A stretch of 64,000 nt of DNA from Microbacteriaceae bacterium PS02066 (GTDB lineage: Bacteria > Actinomycetota > Actinomycetes > Actinomycetales > Microbacteriaceae): contig JASCPH010000004.1 of assembly GCA_029959545.1 (NCBI GenBank), positions 1 through 64,000 of the forward strand, written 5' to 3'. Both the position numbers and the translations under genes were made by a program. The notes under the pieces were generated by a model, which worked only from the letters and a program-made list of their open reading frames with translations, searched no databases and was not told the DNA's origin. Below, one piece after another: positions 25,353 to 32,526 of the stretch. The first letter of the stretch is position 1, and every line of letters begins with the position of its first letter.

Positions 25353-26228
25353 ATGCCCACCAAGACCCGCCGTTCCAGCACCACCCGGCGCACCCCGGAA
25401 GAGCGCCGCGCGCAAGCCGAAGCGCTACACGCCCAGCTCACCGCCCAGGTCACCACACTCGCCGAGAGCGAGAACTGGAAGGCCTGGCTGCGGTTCGCCC
25501 GCATTGTCCGGCGCCGCTCATTCTCCAACCAGATGCTCATCCTCGCGCAGGGCGGCACCTACTGCCTCGGCTACCGCCAGTGGGAGAGCCTCGGCCGACA
25601 CGTCGTCAAGGGCGCGAAGTCGATCAAGATCTTCGGCTACTCCACCAAGCGCATCGTCGAGGTCGACGAGACCACCGGCGAGGAGTCCACCAGCAGCCGG
25701 GTGATCTACCCCGTACTCTCCGTCTTCGACGTCACCGACACCGAGGGAGAGCCGCTTCCCGAGCAGCCCGCCGTCTACCTCGAGGGAGACGACGTCGCCG
25801 GGCTGTTCGACCAGCTCGCCGTCTACATCACCGGCCAGGGGTGGAACGTCGCGCTCGAGGACATCGAGCAGGACGGACTCAACGGGTACACCGATGGCCT
25901 CACCCGACAGATCCGCGTCGACGCGAAGATGGCGCCGGCCATGCGAGTCAAGACCCTCCTGCACGAGATCGGCCACGCACTCCTGCACTTCGACGAGGGC
26001 AGCACGCGCGAGCACCGCGGCGTGATCGAGACCGAGGCCGAGTCGGTCGCCTACTGCGCCGGTGGACTCCTCGGACTCGACACCAGCGCGTGGTCGATCG
26101 GTTACGTCGCGGGATGGGCCGGCGGCGACGTCGACCTCATCCGCAGCGTCGCCGGCAACGTCCTCCGCGCCGTCAACGCGATCGCCGACGCCATGCTCGG
26201 CGAGGAGAGCCAGGAAACGGCCGCGTAG
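25353..26228 (+). CDS. ArdC-like antirestriction protein (ssDNA-binding plus zincin domain)
   Basis: 291 residues. ATG 25353 follows GAGGGAGGACT; an upstream TTG at 25329 is rejected. The N-terminal ArdC-type domain (RFARIVRRRSFSNQMLILAQ, then YRQWESLGRHVVKGAKSIKI) is the ssDNA-binding part. The C-terminal zincin-like site is TLLHEIGHALLHF with a downstream acidic ETEAESVAY. ArdC proteins protect incoming plasmid DNA from restriction. Start of a backbone operon, under palindrome promoter copy 3, ended by a strong hairpin. Confidence 0.85.
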   Translation: MPTKTRRSSTTRRTPEERRAQAEALHAQLTAQVTTLAESENWKAWLRFARIVRRRSFSNQMLILAQGGTYCLGYRQWESLGRHVVKGAKSIKIFGYSTKRIVEVDETTGEESTSSRVIYPVLSVFDVTDTEGEPLPEQPAVYLEGDDVAGLFDQLAVYITGQGWNVALEDIEQDGLNGYTDGLTRQIRVDAKMAPAMRVKTLLHEIGHALLHFDEGSTREHRGVIETEAESVAYCAGGLLGLDTSAWSIGYVAGWAGGDVDLIRSVAGNVLRAVNAIADAMLGEESQETAA

Positions 26229-26231
26229 CCG

Positions 26232-26269
26232 GATCCGGGGACGGGCCCGCCCATGCCCGTCCCCGGATC
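26232..26269 (+). terminator. Terminator after the ArdC-like gene
   Basis: Perfect 15-bp stem GATCCGGGGACGGGC (26232-26246) / GCCCGTCCCCGGATC (26255-26269) with an 8-nt loop, directly after the stop at 26228. Confidence 0.75.
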
Positions 26270-26274
26270 ACCCC

Positions 26275-26308
26275 TGTCCGCGAACACCCCCAACCGCGGC
26301 CTATACCC
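26275..26308 (+). promoter_or_regulatory. Repeated promoter-like element B, copy 3
   Basis: TGTCCGCGAACACCCCCAAC then CGCGGCCTATACCC, matching copies at 1983 and 3583. TATACC at 26302-26307 would be the -10 for the gene at 26334. As at 3583 it lies directly behind a terminator. Confidence 0.55.
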
Positions 26309-26333
26309 CTAGACGCACTCACCCGGAGGAACC

Positions 26334-26537
26334 ATGGATCTCGCCCTCAGCACCGCGCGCGACTTCGCTCCCCTGCTGCTGGGCAGTGGTGGTCTCGTCG
26401 GCATCCTCGTCACCCTCGACACCATCCGGCGCGCCGAGCGCACCGTGCGGCGCACCCTCAAACTCCTCGCCAGCCTCGCCATCAGTGCAGCCGCGCTCGT
26501 CGCGGCCGTCGTCCTCGGCGCCATCCTCTTCCTCTGA
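26334..26537 (+). CDS. Small membrane protein
   Basis: 67 residues from ATG 26334 with CCCGGAGG upstream. Two hydrophobic helices (FAPLLLGSGGLVGILVTL and LASLAISAAALVAAVVLGAILFL) separated by a basic loop (RRAERTVRRT). Function unknown; followed 10 nt later by the secreted HNH gene, so they may act together at the envelope. Confidence 0.55.
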   Translation: MDLALSTARDFAPLLLGSGGLVGILVTLDTIRRAERTVRRTLKLLASLAISAAALVAAVVLGAILFL

Positions 26538-26547
26538 ACGGACCACC

Positions 26548-27288
26548 ATGACCCGCCGCACCACCCGCACCGCATCCGCCGCCGGCGCCCTGGTCGTCGC
26601 ACTGCTCGCCGGCGCGATCGCCCTCACCACGCAGGCCGCCAGCAGCAGTCCCGCTGCGACGATCGAGACCCCACCCCCCGCATCCGCCGCACCGCCGGCA
26701 ACGCCATCGGCTGACCTCACGGCAGAAGCCACCGCGAGCCTCGAGCAGCTCGAGCAGCTGGACATCGCCGAGGCTGACAATCAGGACACCTATCAGCGCG
26801 ACGCCTTCGGGCAACGCTGGGCCGACATCGACCGCAACGGCTGCGACCAGCGCAACGATGCGCTCGCGGCCGCGCTCGAGGACATCACCACCAAGCCCGG
26901 CACCCACGACTGCGTCGTCCTCACCGGAACGCTGCACGACCCGTACACCGGGCTCACGATCACCTTCCAGCGCGGACAGGGCACCAGCGAGCTCGTGCAG
27001 ATCGACCACATCGTGCCCCTCGCCTGGGTATGGCGCCAGGGCGCCGACGAATGGGACGAGACGCAGCGCGAACACTTCGCCAACGACCCGCTCAACCTGC
27101 AGGCCACGGACGGCAGCGCCAATCAGTCCAAGAGCGACCGCGGGCCCGCCGAGTGGATGCCCCCGGCCGCGGACTACGGATGCGTCTACGCATCCCGCTT
27201 CGTCGACGTCCTCGCCGCGTACCAGCTGACGGTCAATCCGGCCGACTACACCGCCCTCCGCGCGCAGCTCACCAGCTGCGCCGCTTGA
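26548..27288 (+). CDS. Secreted HNH-family (GmrSD C-terminal-like) nuclease
   Basis: 246 residues from ATG 26548. A Sec signal peptide (AAGALVVALLAGAIALTTQAAS) and a Pro/Ala linker precede the nuclease. The core has DIDRNGCDQRNDALA, the histidine motif LVQIDHIVPLAWVW, and NDPLNLQATDGSANQSKSDRGPAEW, the DUF1524/GmrSD-type HNH signature. Such proteins are exported nucleases of actinobacteria; on a mobile element it could degrade competing DNA or serve in transfer. Two Cys pairs probably form disulfides. Overlap with longer frames from 26062 is coincidental. Confidence 0.75.
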   Translation: MTRRTTRTASAAGALVVALLAGAIALTTQAASSSPAATIETPPPASAAPPATPSADLTAEATASLEQLEQLDIAEADNQDTYQRDAFGQRWADIDRNGCDQRNDALAAALEDITTKPGTHDCVVLTGTLHDPYTGLTITFQRGQGTSELVQIDHIVPLAWVWRQGADEWDETQREHFANDPLNLQATDGSANQSKSDRGPAEWMPPAADYGCVYASRFVDVLAAYQLTVNPADYTALRAQLTSCAA

Positions 27289-27315
27289 CCCACACACCGA
27301 GAGGACCAGACACCG

Positions 27316-27726
27316 ATGAGCACGCTCAACAACATCGTCATCACCGACGACACCGGCACCCGATACAACGACCTCTTCACCGACATCCCGCTCGACAGCT
27401 ACGAGATCACCCGCTCCTCAGTCGGATTCCATTCCGTCGACGCGATCGTGCCGGCAGACCCCTACTCGCCCCGCGCCTCCGAAGAGGGCCCGCTCGGCGC
27501 GCTGCTCCTTCGCTGGGCGCAGGCGCACGTCGCCGGCCGCAACTACATCATCAGCTGGCAATACATCGACGCGCACGACGTCCATACCGTCGCTGTCGCC
27601 GACACCGCCACCCGCGAGCTGCACTTCGTCAATCTGTTCGGCCACGTCATCGCCGGCCGACGTAGCTATCGTCTCCGCGAGCTCGCCGACGCGCTCGACC
27701 TCCTGATCGACGCCACCTTCGACTGA
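27316..27726 (+). CDS. Hypothetical protein
   Basis: 136 residues from ATG 27316 with GAGAGGA upstream. Alternating strand/helix pattern (SYEITRSSVGFHSVDAI, NYIISWQYIDAHDVHTVAV, RELHFVNLFGHVIAGRRSY). No recognised family. Heads a chain of small coupled genes up to 28532. Confidence 0.55.
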   Translation: MSTLNNIVITDDTGTRYNDLFTDIPLDSYEITRSSVGFHSVDAIVPADPYSPRASEEGPLGALLLRWAQAHVAGRNYIISWQYIDAHDVHTVAVADTATRELHFVNLFGHVIAGRRSYRLRELADALDLLIDATFD

Positions 27727-27736
27727 GGAGCCGGCG

Positions 27737-27979
27737 ATGCTATCCGACGAGGTCGCCAAGAGGATCGTCCACGGCAGCCCCGAGGGCTACGACCTCGGAT
27801 GCCAGACCCGCGCCGGATGCGCCAACCACCACCACCCCACACTCATGACGTGCTTCGCCGCCGCCATAGCCGTCCGGGACGACTGGCTCCTCGCCAAGCT
27901 GCCCCGCAACGAACCCATCCCCAAGTCCGCTCGACGACTGCGTCGCCCATCCCCCGCCGCACGGAAGGAAGTCCCATGA
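27737..27979 (+). CDS. Small Cys/His protein with HGSxxGYDLGC motif
   Basis: 80 residues from ATG 27737. Contains HGSPEGYDLGCQTRAGCANHHH then MTCFAAA, the same HG(T/S)xxGYxLGC…C…C arrangement as the protein at 1-1050. Probably metal-binding. Basic C-terminus. Stop overlaps the next ATG as ATGA. Confidence 0.55.
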   Translation: MLSDEVAKRIVHGSPEGYDLGCQTRAGCANHHHPTLMTCFAAAIAVRDDWLLAKLPRNEPIPKSARRLRRPSPAARKEVP

Positions 27980-28260
27980 CCGACCCCGAGCTCGCCCCGT
28001 GGCCCGCGCTGCACATCGGAGACCGCACCCTCATCAGGGAACGCGGCACTGCACGAGAGCTCACGGTCGACGTCGTCACCCTCCTCGAACCGATCGAGGG
28101 TGAGGGAGCAGGTTTCGTCGACGACCGCGGCCGCGTCATCCGTCACCACTTCTACGACGCCCGCCCCATCGCTCCTGACGCCGACCTTGCCGACCCGCGC
28201 GACGTCGACGCGCGCTTTGCCCAACTGACCGCCGAGCTCCTGAACATGAGGACACGATGA
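27976..28260 (+). CDS. Hypothetical small protein
   Basis: 94 residues from ATG 27976, which overlaps the upstream stop and follows GGAAGG. Strand-rich N-terminus (LHIGDRTLIRERGTAREL) and helical C-terminus. Coupled by ATGA to the next gene. A longer frame from 27799 lies within the previous gene and is rejected. No family recognised. Confidence 0.5.
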   Translation: MTDPELAPWPALHIGDRTLIRERGTARELTVDVVTLLEPIEGEGAGFVDDRGRVIRHHFYDARPIAPDADLADPRDVDARFAQLTAELLNMRTR

Positions 28261-28532
28261 CCACGCCGTTGACCACCGCCGAGATCCGCCTGCTGCACCA
28301 GGCGCTCGAGCTTGCCGCCGGCTACGCGAACAACGAGCGAGACGAAGCCGCGATCCTCGAGCTCAGCGCCCGCATCCGCCGGGCACAGAAGACCATCCCG
28401 GCCGCACCGGACGCGCACACCACGATCCTCGCGACGATCGACGCCATCAAGCGCGCCGGCCGGCACGAACAGCTCACCCCGCAGCTGCTCGACAGAGTCG
28501 CGGACGAGCTCCTGCAATCCCCCCCGCTCTGA
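28257..28532 (+). CDS. Hypothetical helical protein
   Basis: 91 residues from ATG 28257 (ATGA overlap). Almost entirely helical: TAEIRLLHQALELAAGYA, then RDEAAILELSARIRR. Last gene of the 27316-28532 chain, and immediately followed by the candidate structured RNA. Function unknown. Confidence 0.5.
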   Translation: MTTPLTTAEIRLLHQALELAAGYANNERDEAAILELSARIRRAQKTIPAAPDAHTTILATIDAIKRAGRHEQLTPQLLDRVADELLQSPPL

Positions 28533-28552
28533 CCGCCCCGCGCGGTACACTA

Positions 28553-28675
28553 AGGCGCGGCACCCGGCTGTTGAGCAGGTTCCCTCCCGCCCCTCGGGGC
28601 GATGGCTCCTCCTCAGTTGGATCGTTGGTGAATGTGACAATTTCCACGCTCCGGCCGGGTGCCGTTTCTCTTGCC
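28553..28675 (+). ncRNA. Candidate structured antisense RNA
   Basis: TACACT (28546-28551) could be a -10, though no good -35 is visible. The transcript would be closed by an 11-bp perfect stem CGGCACCCGGC (28558-28568) / GCCGGGTGCCG (28654-28664), followed by TTTCTCTT. Inside are a hairpin CGCCC-CTCG-GGGCG (28588-28601) and two segments complementary to the leaders of the palindrome operons: TCCTCCTCAG (28607-28616, anti-Shine-Dalgarno) and GTGAATGTGAC (28628-28638). No ORF of note. It could alternatively be a decayed leader copy on the minus strand. Confidence 0.4.
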
Positions 28676-28689
28676 CCGGCGGCACGCGA

Positions 28690-28959
28690 TCATCGACGAT
28701 TACTAACCGGAGGGCCGGTCGCCCTCACATACTCAGACCAGGTGCACTCAACCGCGAGACGCATCGCATCGTCCGGGAAGTAGCCGATCAACACTCGCCG
28801 ATCGGGATCTCGATCAAACGTCACCGACCGCAACAGCCTGCGGCCGCGGATCTCGACATGGCGGATAATCGCGATCCGCTTACTGTGATCGAACACGTAC
28901 CAGATCCCCGGCTCCGGTGACGCCTGCAGCTGAGACATCGGAGACCAGTGCTGCACCAC
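28690..28959 (-). CDS. Hypothetical protein
   Basis: 89 residues from ATG 28959. Mixed strand/helix (EPGIWYVFDHSKRIAIIRHV, RDPDRRVLIGYFPDDAMRLA). No family recognised. Lies on the same strand 52 nt after the small gene downstream of the split restriction gene, so possibly the tail of that operon. The region between it and 28675 carries no feature I can name. Confidence 0.45.
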   Translation of the reverse strand: MVQHWSPMSQLQASPEPGIWYVFDHSKRIAIIRHVEIRGRRLLRSVTFDRDPDRRVLIGYFPDDAMRLAVECTWSEYVRATGPPVSNRR

Positions 28960-29011
28960 AACAGCGAACCTTATGCTGACGCACTGACAACCGCGCGCTG
29001 AGCCGCTGCCG

Positions 29012-29347
29012 TCAGCTCGTCAACGGCGCGCCGGATCCGTAGGCATCGTGGTCATACCGTTGTAGCGCAGCAACGACCTTGGCGCTCGTGATCTCATAGC
29101 GGGCGACAGCCGCCGCGGCACCCCGGAACAGCGCAGCGTTGGGATACACGCGGCCGCACACCGGGCACACCGCGAACTCGTTCGGATCGGACGAACCCGC
29201 CGCATCGAAGGTAAGGCACCCGTGACGATCGGCACTTCGCCAATCCTGGGTAGCCGAATCATTGCCGCAAGCGCAGACCTGATTTTCGCCGTCCTCATCA
29301 ACCGTCGCGATCCCGTCGACGGGGACGGTCGGGTACGGCCAGTTCAC
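29012..29347 (-). CDS. Hypothetical zinc-finger-like protein coupled to the restriction gene
   Basis: 111 residues from GTG 29347, overlapping the stop of the methyltransferase fragment (GTGA). Cys pairs CACG and CPVC suggest one zinc ribbon in the middle. C-terminus helical (YEITSAKVVAALQRYDH). Coupling to the MmeI-like gene suggests a partner of the restriction-modification protein; unknown to me as a family. Confidence 0.55.
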   Translation of the reverse strand: MNWPYPTVPVDGIATVDEDGENQVCACGNDSATQDWRSADRHGCLTFDAAGSSDPNEFAVCPVCGRVYPNAALFRGAAAAVARYEITSAKVVAALQRYDHDAYGSGAPLTS

Positions 29348-31053
29348 GACGCCGCGCTCACGGCTCTCGCCTTACGGGGACGCTTCTTCGGCATCGCGAG
29401 CTCATTCGCTGTAGTGAGCTTCGCGAAGCTGGCGAACAGCGCTCGCAACCGGTCAGCTTCCGTTGCTGCTCCACGCAGCCCCAGAGTCTTGTCGACAGCA
29501 GCGTCGAGTTCGCGGTGGGCACGGAGCAGCTCGGGCGACATCGCCAGGGGGTTGTAGTGGTCTGCGAGCGAGCGTTCTGGGCGTAGCGCTCTCGCATCCA
29601 GAACGGCTCGGCCGCCGGCGATGATCGCGGCACGCTGTGAATCGGTGATGGCAGGCAGCGGGAAGGTGTTCCACGTCAGGGTGCTCGAGAAGCGCAGACG
29701 AGACTCGAGGCGGCCTCCGATGGTGCGCTGCCAGGTGATGAATGCCGAAGACGAGATCACTGCGAACGCGAGGCCGTCCGGGTCATCTGCTTTGAAGTTG
29801 GCGTCACCGCAGATCACATCCGGGGTGAACAGGGCTGTCGGGAAGAACTTGCGGGTCTCGCTCGCATGCCGCGGCACGCAGACATAGGGCGTGTCGGGCT
29901 GCGACCTTTGACCGAATAGGTGCGGCGTTTCCGCCATCTGCCGAGTGGACTCGGCCCTCGATGCTGCGCGGAACTGGCGCACGGCATCCAGCCGCCGGCG
30001 GAGTATCGGTGAGCGGGCAATGTCGCTGGGGTCCAGATCGACGAGCCACAGACACCACCGGGGCTCGTTGTGGATGAGCTGCCGGGCGCCGACGAACGGT
30101 CGGACGTACTTCGCGGCGATCGGATCCGCCATGACCTCCGCGTAGTCGCCTGGCTCGATCAGGAGGTTGCCGTCGTCACGAGCCATGTTCCCGAACACCA
30201 TTGGAGGAAGCGCCGAGGCCAGTGGGCTTCGGCGCTGATCGACCAGGACAATCGGGCCGTCCACCAGGTAGCCGTTGAGCTGATCCACCACGGGGATCTC
30301 GACGGGCTCGCCTTTGAGGTTTCCGGAGTAGTCAAACAGCCGCGCCCTCTTCCTCGACGGCCGGTCGAATCCGATCACCGAACAATGCACTGCCGCGGCA
30401 CCGGGCGCCTCACTGGACCAGGCGAATGTCCGATGTGCGAACTTGACTCGCCACCCTGCGGCGAACACAGGGCCGAAGAGCGCCGGCACAGGCTCCCCCT
30501 GCGCGATCGAGTTCGTCGAGACGAAGGCGAACTCGCCCCGGTAGCCGGGACGGCCGAGCAACTCGAGCGCCTTCGCATACCAGCCGGTGACGTAGTCCAG
30601 CCGCCCAATGTCGTCCCGCCGCCACACGTCGCGCAGTTCCTGCGCTTGCTCTGACGAGCGGGTGGCGTGGCCGAGGAAGGGTGGGTTTCCCATGATGTAC
30701 AGGTGCTCGGTCGGTCCTAGGACGGTTGCCCAATCGACGCGCAGCGCGTTGCCGACGACGATGCTCTTGATCTTGTCCAGTGGCAGCGGATCGGGCGCAG
30801 ATCCTAGCGCCAGCTCCATCGCCTGGTTCGCCTGGTGCTCCACCAGGTGCAGTGCCGTCGCTGCGATCTGGGCAGGCCATTCCTCGAGCTCAATCCCGTG
30901 GAAGCTCGATAGCCGCACGGCCAGGTGCTCCTCGGTGAAGAACATCGTGCGGGCCGTCTCGCCGGACAACTCCTGGATCCGCAGCAGAACCTCAAGATCG
31001 AGTGCTCGCATCTGCCGGTAACCGACCACCAGAAAGTTGCCGCAGCCGCACGC
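29344..31053 (-). pseudogene. MmeI-like type IIG restriction-modification gene, C-terminal part (split by the Tn554-like element)
   Basis: 569 codons running from the middle of methyltransferase motif I to the natural stop. The first bases restore ACGCGNFLVVGYRQM, i.e. the end of the DPACGCGNF motif whose first residues (FLDP) lie at 58595-58610. Catalytic motif IV is visible as MGNPPFLGHA, and the C-terminal part should hold the target-recognition domain. Together with the other half the gene would encode about 928 residues, normal for MmeI-like proteins, and the join is in frame (…LDP|ACGCGNF…). As it stands this part has no start of its own, the first in-frame start-like codon being near 31029. 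The Met/Lys-rich end (MPKKRPRKARAV) is typical. Confidence 0.85.
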
Positions 31054-31082
31054 TGTTATGTGTACGTTCAGTCAGTGTCTCA
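31054..31082 (+). repeat. Left end of the Tn554-like element
   Basis: Starts TGTTATGTGTACG and contains GTGTCTCA at 31075-31082. These two blocks have counterparts in inverse orientation at the right end (58568-58594). Only 31 bp separate it from the first recombinase start. Confidence 0.65.
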
Positions 31083-31113
31083 ACCATCCACGCGACTGCC
31101 ACCCCGGAGCACG

Positions 31114-32526
31114 ATGCATCTTCGTTTCGTCGACCACCAGCTCGCTATCCCATCCGACCTCGACGAGCGCGCCCGAGACAGCTATTCGCACCCCCGATCG
31201 TTACCCGATGGACTGCCGATCCTTCTTGACGATCGGTGGCGGCCGGTTGAGCCGTGGTTGACGTACTTCCGGATCCTCGCAGCGTCGACAGACCCGGCGA
31301 CGCTGCGCGCGTACGCATACGACGCCAGGCGGTTCGCGTCGTTCCTCGCCGCGCGACAGACCGACGTCATCCATGCGTCGAGCGACGACATCGTCGCGTT
31401 CCGCGAGTGGCGGCTGAGCGGCTCCGAGCGCCCAGTCTCGCCGGCGACGTGGCAACGCGATGTGGTCGTGATCCGCGGGATCTATCAGCTACTCACTCAG
31501 ACCGGACAGATCCAGCGCGAACCGTGGATCACCATCGGAAGGTCGTCGCCGCTCCGGATTCGTTGGAGGAGCGAGCCGGACATTCGACCGCTGACGCAGG
31601 CGCAGTGGCGCACGTTCCTCAACGTCGGTCTCGGCGGACGAACCGCCGCGGGTGGCTTGGACGAGAGCTGGCGGGGCACTACCAGCCTGCGCTCGAAAGT
31701 GGGCGCACAACTGGCCGTAACGACGGGGATGCGCCTCGGTGAGTTCTCCACGCTGCTCGACGCCGAAGTCCCGCCATCATCGAGCACCGGCACCAGCGTC
31801 TTGCTCGAGGCCTGCGCTAAGTATCAGAAGCGTCGCCGCGTCCACCTCCCCCTCACCACGCTCCGGGCCGTCGACCTCTACCGGCAGACGGAGCGCCGAG
31901 CAGTCGTCCGCGCGTCTGCTGCCTCTCTCTGGCGGCGTCGCACCGAGCTGTTCATCGTCGACGAGATCGATGTGTCGGCGGGCCTTGTGCGAGGGCGGGT
32001 TGACGGGAGGCGATCGAGGTGGCGGCTGCATCAGCTGCCTGCGCACCTGCGAAGGATTGCTGTCATCGAGAGGGACCAGGGGCTGGAGGCACTGGGCCTA
32101 TTTGTCGGGCGAGGCGGATTGCCGATCAGCCGCAGGCAATGGCACGCAACGTTCGAGTCTGCGAGCCGGCGCACTCTCGAGCTCGCTCAGGACGAGATGG
32201 GCGGTCGCCGTACACGGATCACTCCGCACGATCTACGCCACACCTTCGCTGTCGTCCTCCTGAAGTCGCTTACCGAAGTGGCACTGGCCCGCGAGACGGA
32301 GCGACGAGCCGGCAACGTCGGACCGGCCACGCTTTCCGAGCACATCGCCATCAACCCGCGACTCACAGTGCAGCGGCTTCTGGGTCACTCGAACCCTGCG
32401 ACGACCATGGTCTACCTGCGCTACATCGAGGACACAGATGCGCTCATCCAGGATGTATTCGAGAGCTGGAGCGACGAGGGCATGACCTACGCCGACGCAG
32501 TCCTCGCCGATCGGTACGCCGCGTGA
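31114..32526 (+). CDS. Tyrosine recombinase 1 (TnpA-like)
   Basis: 470 residues from ATG 31114 with CCGGAG upstream. N-terminal SAM-like core-binding region (TLRAYAYDARRFASFLAAR). Catalytic residues: Arg in TTGMRLGEFST (about 205), HDLRHTF (about 372) and Tyr in NPATTMVYLRY (about 433). It performs DNA strand exchange at the element ends. Its stop overlaps the next start as GTGA, so the three recombinases are co-translated. The frame extends upstream to 30925, but that part lies outside the element and reads the restriction gene in antisense. Confidence 0.9.
   Translation: MHLRFVDHQLAIPSDLDERARDSYSHPRSLPDGLPILLDDRWRPVEPWLTYFRILAASTDPATLRAYAYDARRFASFLAARQTDVIHASSDDIVAFREWRLSGSERPVSPATWQRDVVVIRGIYQLLTQTGQIQREPWITIGRSSPLRIRWRSEPDIRPLTQAQWRTFLNVGLGGRTAAGGLDESWRGTTSLRSKVGAQLAVTTGMRLGEFSTLLDAEVPPSSSTGTSVLLEACAKYQKRRRVHLPLTTLRAVDLYRQTERRAVVRASAASLWRRRTELFIVDEIDVSAGLVRGRVDGRRSRWRLHQLPAHLRRIAVIERDQGLEALGLFVGRGGLPISRRQWHATFESASRRTLELAQDEMGGRRTRITPHDLRHTFAVVLLKSLTEVALARETERRAGNVGPATLSEHIAINPRLTVQRLLGHSNPATTMVYLRYIEDTDALIQDVFESWSDEGMTYADAVLADRYAA

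Noticed and set aside
28571..28783. Plus-strand open frame across the candidate RNA region
   Set aside because: No ribosome site, crosses the closing stem and the minus-strand gene end, and the sequence has no protein-like pattern.
30925..31113. N-terminal extension of recombinase 1
   Set aside because: This segment lies across the element boundary and antisense to the restriction gene; ATG 31114 with CCGGAG is the sensible start.
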